A DNA stretch of 64,000 nucleotides from the NCBI GenBank assembly GCA_949361645.1, contig OX442433.1:1-64000 (forward strand), in the 5' to 3' direction. The notes under the pieces were generated by a model. It searched no databases. It had not been told where the DNA came from and saw only the letters and a list, made by a program, of their open reading frames with translations. The DNA is from Spongilla lacustris. Its lineage: Eukaryota; Porifera; Demospongiae; Spongillida; Spongillidae. Below, piece after piece: positions 23,993 through 35,291 of this stretch; position 1 is the stretch's first letter, and each line of letters opens with the position of its first letter. A program made the translations under genes and the position numbers.

Positions 23993-26900
23993 CTAAACTG
24001 CCTCATCGTGCATTGTGACTTGCCTGGCACTGTTGAGCTTTCTCAACTGCATTTGTTTCTCTTGGATTATTTCAGCCAACTGATCAACGCTGTTTCCTGT
24101 GTTGTCCCTCATCATGTGCTGGTACTGCTTGGACATCTGCGTGATGTCCTCACGCAACGACCGGATGGTGCAGTATAGTTCCTCCCCTTCTTCCACAGCA
24201 CTACGCATCTCAAGGTGCACTAGGAGGGAACACAGCTCCAGCTCCTCAGACGACGCATTCTTGAGAGGGACAGAGCGATAGCCCGTCCTCAGGCACTGTA
24301 CAGGGAACACAGCCTGGCCAAGGAAGTTAGCATCACCAAATGCATCTTCGTCCAATACTGTAAACCTGAGCAGGGCAAGCGCTGGGTTGTTGATGTCGAA
24401 ATCACACCCTTCATTCCATACTGGGTTGAATCCATTCTCCTCTATAGGGAAGAGACGTGATCAAAAATGGCTGCTACGTCAAGTGAGCACAAAACAACTA
24501 ACTGCATGTGCTTGTTCTGTACTTGTTGTAATCCACCTCCACACCAATCACCTCCACCTCCACCAGGGCACATGTCATGCCACGCCCTTGCCTCAATAAG
24601 TGACGTCCACCAATGATCTGCAAAAACAGTTGTCACCATGTCATCACATGGTAGCATACATACCTGCACAGAGAGTGTGATGGGACTGGTCTTCTGTGTG
24701 CTAATATCCAGTGGATTAAAGCCTGCCTCAAACATGCAGTCTGGCATGAGCACATAACCACACCTTATGCAAGGGAGTTAATAGGAAAAGAGAGAGAAAA
24801 GGAGAAGGAAGGGGAGGGAGAGGAGGGGAGGGAGAGGAGGGAGAAGGGGGAGGGAGAGGAGGGAGAAGGGGGAGGGAGGGGAGGGAGAAGGGGAAGGGAG
24901 GGGAGGGAGAGGAGGGGAAGGAGAGGAGGGAGAAGGGAGAGGGAGGGGAGGGAGAAGGGGAAGGGAGGGGAGGGAGAAGGGGAAGGGAGGGGGAGGGAGA
25001 AGGGAGGGGAGGGAGAAGGGGAAGGGAGGAGAGGGAGAAGGGAGGGGAGGGAGAAGGGGAAGGGAGGAGAGGGAGAAGGGGAAGGGAGGAGAGGGAGAAG
25101 GGGAAGGGAGGGGAGGGAGAAGGGGGAGGAGTAGAAGCAAAGGGAAAGGATGCAAAGATCATGCTGAACACATCCAATCAGAATACGGAGGACTCACTTT
25201 CCATTCTGCATGAACCTTCCTTCGTTCAACTGCATGGATCTGTCACCTGTCTGGTAGTTTAAGGACACCATTTGGCAACCTCCATTCCACATGGGCACAG
25301 GGTCGTAGTTACTGGAGTCCAGCCTCTGTCCCTTCGGGTACACTCTGTTCAGGTAAGTGTGAGCATGCCTGTTCAGAGGGAGAAGTGAAGGAATGTTAGC
25401 CCAACAATGAGAAAACTAGGACTAAAGTGGGATGGTACAGAGGATACTCCAAGAACTGTGCAGCTGTACTCTTATTGTAGACAATCTTCTCCACTCTGGT
25501 CTCAACAAACGAGCACATGTTGTAGTATTTCCCCATGTCTTTCACTGGGAGGAGGCAAAGGTCACATGACATATGCAATAAGGTCACATGACGTATGCAA
25601 CACTCTGACTAAACCTCACTTTTGTTTTCATCAAAAGGCACAGGACGGCAGTACACAATGATATCAGACATCTCAATGGCTATCTTCTTCTTCTGCTCGT
25701 CCTTCTTTCTCTCCCGCTCCTTCTCTATCTGGGCCAGGGCATGCACATCGGCCTTATTACGTGCCTCATCGATTGCCTTCTGCCATTTGATGATCTCATC
25801 AAGCTGCGAATCAGCAACCATTAGACCAACACGGTTTGCCTTATCTGATCCGGGGCTCTCTGCAGGCAGGATCTTCAGAGCATAGAGATTATTCGAGGAG
25901 AGATGGTGGACCTCCGTGCTACAGCCAACAATGTCAATGGCTCCCTGCTGTAGGTTGCCCAGCTGCCTGTCCTCAGGCACCTCCTGGATCTGGACCTCTT
26001 CCACGTGGTTGGCAGGAAACCACTTCTGCTTCTTGCTCCCACAGTCACCTTTCCACCACCCACCGCCATGCTTCTCCACATTGGTAATGACTGCATCTTT
26101 AATGAAGGACAGCTCATCTGGACGTACAGCAGTGTAATCAAAGAGAGCCTTGCAAGTAATGGGTGTGGCCTTCTCCTCATTAAAGGTGTAATAAATGGGG
26201 TGGTAGTACACATCATCTGACTCCTGCAAACATCATCAGGTGACATCATGTGATCCTCCTATGCCATGGCAACTCACAGCTTCTCCAAGGCTTTTCAGCA
26301 GATCGTCGTTGATAGCATACTTCAACTTCATTCGTCGATACAATGGGTTGGCTTCGTAGTACTGGATTAGCTCAGTGAGGCTATCGAAGACAGCTGACCC
26401 AATGCAGTACTGTCCTCCATCCACTTCTATACGGCAGTGTTTAACCTTCCCCTCAGCCCTGAGGGAAGATATTATATCAGCAGACACACACACACATGCA
26501 CGCACACACATGCAAATGCATACATATGCACACACGCATGCATGCACACACACACACACACACACACCTGAATGAGATGGCATAGTTCTTCTGCCCAGCT
26601 TTGGATGGGTTGTGCTCACTAGGCCTGATCAAGAAGGCACCGTCCATCCTGACCTTCTTTAGCATTTCTTCAGCTTCAGTTCGTGACAAGTTCTCATGGA
26701 ACCACGTCTTCCCCAAGTGACTGTTCTGCTGGGGCACAGGCTCGGCTAAAGTCTGCTCAAAGGTGGGGCTTTTCAGAGGGTTGGACTTGTAATGCATGAT
26801 CAACTCATAGATGGAGTCAAAGCACGTCTGGTCGATGAGATAGAACTTTGTCCTGCCCCCTTCAGACTTTGTGTGAATACGACAGTGATTGTATTTACCA

Positions 26901-29900
26901 TCGCGACTAATAACATGTAGGTGTGGGTGTGTGTTATGAGGTGTGCATGTGTAGTGTGTGTGTTGTTATGGTGTGGTATACGTGTATGTGTTATGAGATG
27001 GTATGTAGGTGTAGATACGTGTATGTGTTATGAGATGGTATGGAGGTGTGGGTGTAGGTATGTGTATGTGTTATGAGGTGGTATGGAGGTATGGGTGTAG
27101 GTACGTGTATGTTATGAGGTGTGGTGCAAAGGTGTTAAGCAGATGGGTACCTAAAGGGGGTGTGGTCACACTTACACAAAGGAAAGGGAATAGTCTCCAG
27201 TGAAGGTGGTACTCTCCCGCACCAGGAAGGCTCCATTAATCTCTCTGTAGTCTGTCAGAAGTTTCTCGGCCGCTACTCTGCCTCCTGCAAGCTTGCCATG
27301 AAACCATCTAAGAGATGGTCACATTTGGTGATGAGCCTGTGTCCACCTCCCCACACCACACCTACTATGCCACACCCACCATACCACACCTCCCCATACC
27401 ACACCTCCCCATACCACACCCACCATACCACACCTCCCCATACCACACCCACCATACCACACCTCCCCATACCACACCCACCATACCACACCTCCCCATA
27501 CCACACCTCCCCATACCACACCCACCATACCACACCCACCATACCACACCTCCCCATACCACACCCAGCACACTTACTTTTCCTTGAGGTGTTGCTCTGT
27601 TGATGGCAGTGCCTGGTGTAGCAACACGGAAGTTTGCAACACACAAATACAAACATTGCTTTTTGTGCACACAACAAACACCTACCTCAGGGAACGTTTC
27701 TGTCTTCTCTGCCTCATCGTCTTCCTTCTCTTGCTGCTCTGTGAAGTACAGCTTGTTTTCCGATGATAACACAAAATAGTGCTTAGCCCAAGTCTGGGGA
27801 GGAGGAGGTACAAGAGAAGATGGAGGATAGCACCACACCTCCCATTATTACCTTGTCAATAGGATCCTGCATAAACAACAGACCATTGAGAATAGAATTA
27901 CATAGATCAGAGTTAAAGGTAACGGCCTCCTCCTCTGTGGGTGGTGTGTGGGTGTGGCAATATGGGATATCATAGTTAAAACATACAAATATGGCACTAC
28001 AGTAAGCTCCGTTCCCCTCTTCCCCAGCCTCTTCCTCATTCCCAAGTTTGCAAAAGGCTCCACCCACATCCTTTCACCTCCTGTACTCTCCTCTGGTTTG
28101 ATGTTACCAGATGTCTCTTCTGTTCCATCAAGCTTCTTGTGCTGTTAAGAGAATTTATCATTGAGTACTGCACATAGCCCTAGCACATAAAAAATGGCTT
28201 GTGTACAAATCAGCGTACCTCACATTAATGGTTATGTAGATAGGCTCATTTAAACACCTATCCTCACCACCCCACTTATCCTCCCCCTCACCACCCCACT
28301 TATCCTCCCCCTCACCACCCCACTTATCCTCCCCCTATCCTCCCCCTCACCACCCCACTTATCCTCCCCCTCACCACTCCACTTATCCTCCCCCTCACCA
28401 CCCCACTTATCCTCCCCCTCACCACCCCCTTATCCTCCCCCTCACCACCCCACTTATCCTCCCCCTCACCACCCCACTTATCCTCCCCCTCACCACCCCA
28501 CTTATCCTCCCCCTCACCACCCCACTTATCCTCCCCCTCACCACCCCACTTATCCTCCCCCTCACCACCCCACTTATCCTCCCCCTCACCACCTCTCATC
28601 ACACCCACACCATCCTCCTTTAAACCCACCTACTCCCATCCTCACCATCCCCCTCACTCCCATCCTCACCATCCCCCTCACTCCCATCCTCACCATCCCC
28701 CTCACTCCCATCCTCACCATCCCCCTCACTCCATTAACTTACCTTGATAATTATTTTCCTTTTAAGGGCATTGGGTGACGGAAGACTTGTGGCATTTGGA
28801 TCCAAAAGTTCAGTCAGTAACATATCTGAGTAAGACACCCCCCATCACTCCATATCACAACTGACCCCTGACCCCCCAATGACACCTAAGCACAAAACCC
28901 TGATATTCTGATCACAATTAACATCCTACTCTCTCACAACAGCCTACTCCCTCACAACAGCCTACTCCCTCACAACAGCCTACTCCCTCACAACAGCCTA
29001 CTCCCTCACAACAACCTACTCCCTCACAACAGCCTACTCCCTCACAACAACCTACTCCCTCACAACAGCCTACTCCCTAAGTACTTACCTCCAAACACTT
29101 CCTTGAACTGCTTGGCCATAATCCTCTGCTGCTGAATGTCACAGTGCTGCTCTATGGAGAGGATCACAGGGTACTCAGAGGTGACAAAGGCGTGGTCTTT
29201 TATGGTCTTGATGACATCAAGGAACCGAATCTTGGACGTCAACGTGCGTCCATGGTAGATGATTGGATTACCATCCGGACCATCCCAGCAGTCCACTACA
29301 GGCAAGGGAGGAGTGATGGTTATAGTGGAGATGTGGAGATGGAGGGGTGATGGTTATAGTGGAGATGTGGAGATGGAGGGGTGATGGTTATAGTGGAGAT
29401 GTGGAGATGGAGGGGTGATGGTTATAGTGGAGATGTGGAGATGGAGGGGTGATGGTTATAGTGGAGATGTGGAGATGGAGGGGTGATGGTTATAGTGGAG
29501 ATGTGGAGATGGAGGGGTGATGGTTATAGTGGAGATGGAGGGGTGATGGTTATAGTGGAGATGTGGAGATGGAGGGGTGATGGTTATAGTGGAGATGTGA
29601 AGATGGAGGGGTGATGATTATAGTGGAGATGGAGGGGTGATGGTTATAGTGGAGATGTGAAGATGGAGGGGTGATGATTATAGTGGAGATGGAGGGGTGA
29701 TGGTTATAGTGGAGATGTGAAGATGGAGGGGTGATGATTATAGTGGAGATGGAGGGGTGATGGGGTGGAGATGGAAATGAGGGATGGAGAGATGAAAAGG
29801 TGATGGGAGTGATGGTTACAGTGGAGATGTGGAGATCTGATACACCCGGTAGTCAGGGGATATGTGGAAGATGTGCACATTGGAGAAGGGACATAGGGAA

Positions 29901-31860
29901 TCCAAGGTCCACTGCTTACACTCAATACATCTGCAGCCCATTCGGAGGGCTCGCGAGTAACACTCACACGAAGACTCACTGGAGTACTGATTACCTGTCA
30001 GGTACCTGTCAACACAACAGTGGATTTAAAAGAACAGCACCCAAGTGGCTGGGCCTACGTGTTGTGGGAACTGGCTATCCAGTAATGGGAGATAGGCCTA
30101 TTCATATCTTGATATATCTGTGCGTACTCTTCAATAAAGACAGAGTTCTGCTTTGAGAACAGGAAGTTTACAAACTGAAGAGATGGAAAGAAAAAAAGAA
30201 TGAACTCGCACCAGCCACTACCCATTACTCTACCCAAACAAACCTTACATTACAACCGACACCTTGCCACTACCCCATGTACATATACCTACACCCACAC
30301 CAGTAGCCCCTACACCAGTAGCCCCTAATGTAGGCGCAAGTACCAAGTAAAGGCTGGAGACAAGGTACCTGTATTATGCATTGTATAATGTACTGCTTTC
30401 AGTGCTTTTTACAGTACACCCCTGTTGTATACTACTGCATACCTGTTGTATACCTGTTGTATACTACTGCATACCTGTTGTATACCGCTGTATACTACTG
30501 CATACCTGTTGTATACCTGTTGTATACTACTGCATACCTGTTGTATACCGCTGTATACTACTGCATACCTGTTGTATACCGCTGTATACTACTGCATACC
30601 TGTTGTATACCGCTGTATACTACTGCATACCTGTTGTATACCGCTGTATACTACTGCATACCTGTTGTATACCGCTGTATACTACTGCATACCTGTTGTA
30701 TACTATCATATCTGTGAGCTCTATGAACACATAACCAAATATTCCTCATGCATTATTTGGTTAATTAACTGATCAGTAATTCAGATGATTACAACCACAC
30801 CCTGAATAGTTTCTCAAAGCATCCGTGAAAAATGAACACTGGTTATGATCAAGACCCCCCCCCCCCCCCCCCCCCCCCCCATGGGAGGCCATCAAAAGTA
30901 GCCCCTTACCTCAGGAAGGAGCAGGGAAGGAAGTCGTGGATCACGCACTGTACGATTGGGTACTCTTGCATACTCTCTGATCAGCCCTGCCACATAGGCA
31001 GTGTCATCGGCACGTTTGTCCTGCAATGAGGAAGTGAGAAATTGTACCCCCTCCCTTCACAACCAAAGGGAAGGGTACCCCCTCCCTTCACAACCAAAGG
31101 GAAGGGTACCCCCTCCCTTCACAACCAAAGGGAAGGGTACCCCCTCCCTTCACAACCAAAGGGAAGGGTACCCCCTCCCTCCCTCCATTCACAACCAACC
31201 TTCTGCTCATCTCTGAAGAACACCTGGATTTCAGTAAATGTAAGATTCTGACGATCATTGCAGAAAGGAAAGAAGCGATCACCGATCTTAAAACAGAATA
31301 GCAACACATCATAGCAGCAACATGTTGGCTCCTCACAGCCTACCGTTTTGACATGGATGGTGCTGTGGTAGAGGTTAAAGAAGTCCTCTATACCCATACG
31401 ACCTGCTCTGCTATAGTCAAACTCCTGGATAAAGATATTAGATGACATCATAGTTGTTTTTCAATTTGCACACTCCAAAGTTAGTACACTTATACCAATA
31501 GAAAGATCAATACTGGGAAAAGGAAAGGCAGAGGAAGGGAAAGGCAACAGGGTTATTAAAGGCAACAGGGTTATTAACTAAATTGAAGGAGGGGATGCGT
31601 GTGATATGATATGTGGCTACCACATAGCTCAAAACATCAGGGGAGGAATATGACCAGCTAATCCTTCCACAACACTCCCCCCTTCCACAACACTCCACCT
31701 TCACAATACCCTACCTCTTCAATACCCTACCTCCACAATACCCTACCCCATACTCCCTTATGTAAAACATGAAAGTGACGATATGATATAGTATTGGTAA
31801 AAGGTGTTAAAAAAAAAGCCCTGTATAAACAAGGGGGTAGGCTCAAACTTAAATACACGC

Positions 31861-31937
<77 letters not shown>

Positions 31938-33210
31938 ACTGCAGTTTATATTGAACCTGCACATCAATGTGGGCTACACACTGGCCTGTCTCCTCCCCAT
32001 CTCCCCACCTGACATCCACGCACATCACTTCACTCATAACAGTAACTTTTCTTGAATTGTTGTTTTAATATTTAGGAACCAAAAACCATAACATAAAATC
32101 ACCAGTCTTAGTATCACAACCATTCCACAACATCATACTTCACAACACCTCACAATCACCTCCCCTCATCACCCCTCTATCCACCATCTCCCCTCATCAC
32201 CCCTCTATCCACCATCTCCCCTCATCACCCCTCTATCCACCATCTCCCCTCATCACCCCTCTATCCACCATCTCCCCTCATCACCCCTCTATCCACCATC
32301 TTTTGCATACCATAGCATACACTCCTCAACAACACACCATGCACACCAGACCTGGGTCCTACCGAAAACAGCTGTCTGGCTTTGTTGAGAAGATTTTTGG
32401 AGCTAATCTTCAATAAATACTTCTTCAACTCGATCGCTCCAATTGTGCTGAAAGCAAAAATTCATAAAGTACGGCCTCTTACACACAGGAGGGTCCTCTT
32501 ACTTTCCATCCCCTGAAGGCTCAAGGCTGTAGAACTCCTTGTTTAGCCAACTGCAGTGTGGCAGAACACAAGGTGACACGAGGAACAAGGCTGGTGTGGA
32601 CACAAGTCCTTACCGATGGGTCAAAAGATGCGAAACAAAGTTTCCCGGTAATGTAACGTGCTTCAGGGCTTTCACCCAGGCGTCGCATTCATCCCTGCAC
32701 AAGGCTGCAGACCAAGAGAACTCACAACAGAGGCGACATTCTCTTCCTAGTCACCTAATCCGATTCCTTCCATTCCCTCCCAACCTCTCCCGCCCTCACC
32801 TGCGACACTTAACGTCGACAGCCTAAACTCGGTGCCGTAGTAAATCACAAAGCAGCAGTACTGATCAACCTTCTTAGCCTCATCCGGCTGACGCTCGAAG
32901 TCTTTTGAGCTGATTCCCTCTCTTACTTCCTTTATCTCGCGGATATCAACTACGAAGAAAAGAGTGAGAAATACTAAGCGAGCAAGTTGGAAACGAAGAC
33001 GGTGCGCGCACTGGATTCTTCCGTGACAGTTCGACTACCCCTGAGCAGTGGGTACTGTACGACCTCAAAAGTATCCACTTTTAGACAGAACAGCTTCTTT
33101 TCCGGCCTCTTCTTTTTCAATGGAAATCTGACCATGCAAGTACCTCTTTCTAAGGCACCCAGTATCGTCACGATGTCGGCTCCTGATACGGCGCCTGGGT
33201 TTAGCGCCAT
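23993..33210 (-). CDS. PLCG: Phospholipase C-gamma (about 25 exons)
   Basis: Receptor-tyrosine-kinase-coupled enzyme that cleaves PIP2 to IP3 and diacylglycerol. Exons, 5' to 3': 33210-~33039, 32949-32800, 32694-32614, 32550-32503, 32447-32363, 31424-31344, 31286-31201, 31020-30910, 30174-30059, 30005-29920, 29295-29089, 28825-28743, ~28143-28088, ~27940-27853, 27793-27686, 27612-27578, 27307-~27178, 26906-26568, 26458-26278, 26223-25620, 25544-25448, 25368-25198, 24763-24664, 24617-24503, 24441-23993. Domain order: N-terminal PH, EF-hand-like, PLC-X, first half of split PH, SH2, SH2, SH3, second half of split PH, PLC-Y, C2. Both X-box catalytic histidines are seen: [16 protein letters not shown] and [12 protein letters not shown]2 arginines are in FLVREST and FLIRPSE; SH3 reads [17 protein letters not shown]. 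Most introns over 200 bp are tandem repeats. Some small junctions near 27.2 and 28 kb are approximate. Confidence 0.93.
24780..25128. repeat. GGGAGGGAGAAGGGGAA-type purine repeat in PLC-gamma intron
   Basis: About 350 bp of almost pure purine on the plus strand (pyrimidine in the transcript), filling the intron between exons 25368-25198 and 24763-24664. It could form triplex or G-quadruplex DNA. Confidence 0.9.
26484..26567. repeat. (CA)n microsatellite in PLC-gamma intron
   Basis: CA-rich run with CATGCA interruptions, abutting the donor of exon 26906-26568. Confidence 0.85.
26915..27135. repeat. GT-rich degenerate repeat in PLC-gamma intron
   Basis: Several degenerate copies of a unit with GTGTATGTGTTATGAGGTG between the two SH2-coding regions. 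Confidence 0.75.
27345..27570. repeat. 15/16-bp minisatellite in PLC-gamma intron
   Basis: About fourteen copies of CCATACCACACCTCC or CCATACCACACCCA filling the intron upstream of the first SH2 exon. Confidence 0.9.
28268..28735. repeat. 24-bp and 22-bp minisatellites in PLC-gamma intron
   Basis: About thirteen copies of CACCACCCCACTTATCCTCC-type units (24 bp), followed by about five 22-bp units with CATCCTCACCATCCCCCTCA. Both are in the intron between exons 28825-28743 and ~28143-28088. Confidence 0.9.
28920..29080. repeat. 18-bp minisatellite in PLC-gamma intron
   Basis: About nine copies of CCTACTCCCTCACAACAG, just downstream of the catalytic exon 29295-29089. Confidence 0.9.
29305..29780. 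repeat. 34/28-bp minisatellite in PLC-gamma intron
   Basis: About fifteen units of GGGGTGATGGTTATAGTGGA followed by GATGTGGAGATGGA or GATGGA, in the intron upstream of exon 29295-29089. Confidence 0.9.
30418..30705. repeat. 31-bp minisatellite in PLC-gamma intron
   Basis: About nine units built from CTGTTGTATACCGCTGTATA and CTACTGCATAC, in the intron between exons 31020-30910 and 30174-30059. Each unit contains GTATAC palindromes. Confidence 0.9.
30855..30880. repeat. Poly(C) run in PLC-gamma intron
   Basis: Twenty-six C on the plus strand (G in the transcript), about 30 bp downstream of the donor of exon 31020-30910. Confidence 0.8.
31046..31190. repeat. 31-bp minisatellite in PLC-gamma intron
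   Basis: About five units of ACCCCCTCCCTTCACAACCA plus AAGGGAAGGGT, filling the intron between exons 31286-31201 and 31020-30910. Confidence 0.9.
31857..31934. repeat. (CA)n microsatellite in PLC-gamma intron
   Basis: Clean CA run in the 0.9-kb intron between exons 32447-32363 and 31424-31344. Confidence 0.92.
32158..32302. repeat. 28-bp minisatellite in PLC-gamma intron
   Basis: Five copies of a unit reading CACCCCTCTATCCACCATCT plus CCCCTCAT, in the same 0.9-kb intron as the CA run. Confidence 0.9.
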
Positions 33211-33414
33211 GGCTTGCTAGCCGATGACGCGCCGTTGAGGAGCGGGGTGGGGGGTGGGGAATATATTCGCTCGTGCCAAGACACAGTATCACGCTTGTTT
33301 ACGAATTCTGTTTCACAAGCTGACTATGGCGATCACGTGCACAGGAACCGCTTCTTTAATTAAGCACGCATGCGTATATAATTCCCTTTTTGTTGGGGAC
33401 CACGAGGTCGAGGA
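33211..33414. promoter_or_regulatory. Bidirectional promoter, PLC-gamma and RPL14
   Basis: 204 bp between divergent start codons. On the RPL14 side a TATA-like TATATAA (33375-33381) is followed by a pyrimidine tract TTCCCTTTTTG, resembling the TOP start of ribosomal-protein mRNAs. TSS position is inferred. Confidence 0.6.
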
Positions 33415-34018
33415 ATGGTGAGGGTGTCAGTGGAATGAAAAGTCGATGTTAATACAGGTACATGATATACTACAGGTGTTCAAGCGCTTCGTTGAAATTG
33501 GGCGTGTAGCCCTTATCAATACGGGACCGAATGAAGGCAAATTGTGTGTCATAATCGATGTTATTGATCAGAGAAGAGTAAGTAACTGTCCCGAAGAGTT
33601 GTACCTTTGTTCTGTGAGGCATTTAGTTCTATGTCCATTTATTCATTTCAGGCTCTGGTTACTGGACCATCGTGTGGTGTTGTGCGACAACCTATTAACT
33701 TCGCTCTTCTCAACCTACTGGACATAAAGATCAAGATACCAAGGTCTGCACGTGATATAACGGTTAAGAAAGCATGGGAGAAGGCAGAAGTCACGAAGAA
33801 ATGGGAAGCGACAAACTACGCTAAGAGACTGGTGAAGAGAGCCAGAAGGGCTTCCCTGACTGATTTCGACCGCTTCAAGCTTATGGTCCTAAAGAAACAG
33901 GTAAGTCTGCGTCGTATTTTGATGCTTTAAAAACTCAGCACCTAACTACTGCTAACGTCTGCAGAAATCAAAACTGATACGCGGTCAGGTAAAGAAGCTT
34001 AAGAAAGCCCCCGCTTAA
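33415..34018 (+). CDS. RPL14: 60S ribosomal protein eL14
   Basis: Large-subunit ribosomal protein. Exons 33415-33417 (the ATG alone), 33476-33577, 33652-33900, 33965-34018; 135 residues. Matches: [54 protein letters not shown] and [16 protein letters not shown]. It ends in a short Lys-rich tail without the long Ala/Lys tail of mammalian eL14. The first exon ends right after the start codon. Converges on METTL9 with 93 bp between stops. A 5'-truncated copy lies at 38851-39085. Confidence 0.95.
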
Positions 34019-34111
34019 AAACATTCACATACATCGTATTGTGCCATGTTGTTGCCAATTGTTATATTTGAGGGTCGCGCATCAGAATTAATGGTATATG
34101 TATCTGCGTGT

Positions 34112-35291
34112 CTACAGTTTCCTCAGCACCAGTACAGCACTGTCTATCATGTAATAGTCCTTCCTAAGATCGCCTTCCGACAAGTAAGGTAGGCGAGTGA
34201 GGGCAACCAGCTGAAAGCCTAGTGGCGACATTACGTTTTCCCACAACGTAGTTACGCCTTCTTCCCAGCTATTGCCATAGATCTCAAGCTTTTCTGACGG
34301 TTTTATCTTGCGTGAACCTGAAATAATAAACGCTTTTATGTATTGTGTGGTTGTGGGGGGGGTTACCTTGTTCCACGAATGGAGCGAAGGGAAGCACAAG
34401 TGAGATTATGAGCAGTCCGCCCTTCTCAAGTTGGCCATGCGCCAGTGACAGTAGTGTTCTTGGGCTGTCGCAGCGGTCCAGGACATTGAGAATTGATATC
34501 AGGTTGTATGTAGGTGCGGAAGGTCCATACCACTTGTTTAGATCCAGTACACTTTTTGGGGGGGGGGGGGGGGGGGATCACTCCTGGTGACTACAACATG
34601 AATTTAACATACTGGAAATTTTTCCTGCGTAGTATACGTCTCATGAACGTGGAGGTTTCTGTTACGTATATTGTGCCACCAAGTCCACTGAATCGCTCTG
34701 TCACACAGCCATCACCAGCTCCAATGTCCAGTATGGTTGAGAAAATTGAGTCTGATTCTGGCGTTGCCTGCAAAAGGAGTTTACGGAGGTGCAGCGTGGA
34801 GAATACAAACATCTGTCCTCTCTCGAGTAATCTGAAATTTTTTAGGAAGAGTTATATTTGTGACTACCGTATGAATGCAAGCAAGACCACTGCAAAATCT
34901 ATCATCACTCATCTCTACCCGTTTATGTCGGTACGCGAGACGAACAGGGAAAGGAAGAGGTCGACAAAGAAGTACAGAAGTTGCAAGCAGACGTTGTGTG
35001 CAGCCCACACACTGTCTTTAATGAATGCTTTGGTTTCATCGTCTGTATCGAGCTGAACAAAGCGGGTCGCAAGTTCTGATGGGAGGCGGGTTGGATCGCA
35101 TGTGTAGCAGTGCTGTGAGGGATAGTGCCGTGAATAGGACGTTAGCTATCAGTGCGTGCGAGCCTATTCACACACACACACACACACTCCCTTTCGACCT
35201 TTCCTATCTTTCCCTTGGCGGGTCTGCCTTGGGACTCGTCCATGTACTCTTCCAGTGCATTTCGTAACAGCCGCCTAGAACTCAAACGCAT
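34112..35291 (-). CDS. METTL9: METTL9-like protein-histidine N-methyltransferase
   Basis: METTL9/DREV family: SAM-dependent enzyme reported to methylate histidine in alternating-His motifs. Exons, 5' to 3': 35291-~35185, 35075-34919, 34831-34613, 34551-34367, 34317-34112, with agreeing phases from the second exon on. SAM-binding motif I is LDIGAGDGCVTERF. Other matches are LFLSLFVSRTDINGLL, GQMFVFST, LISILNVLDRCDSPRTLL and TRLPYLSEGD. The first exon (start MRLSSRRLLRNALEEY) lacks an obvious signal peptide and its link to exon 2 is uncertain. The acceptor of the exon 34551-34367 follows a poly(C) run. No relic of this gene was found in the right copy of the local duplication. Confidence 0.85.
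34558..34576. repeat. Poly(G) run beside a METTL9 acceptor
   Basis: About nineteen G on the plus strand. In the METTL9 transcript this is a poly(C) polypyrimidine tract six bases from the acceptor at 34552. Confidence 0.85.

Noticed and set aside
24728..25177. Pro/Ser-rich minus-strand frames
   Set aside because: Translation of a purine/pyrimidine repeat in a PLC-gamma intron; flanking exons splice in phase without it.
30376..30772. Tyr/Cys/Leu-rich plus-strand frames
   Set aside because: Artefact of the 31-bp GTATAC-containing repeat in a PLC-gamma intron.
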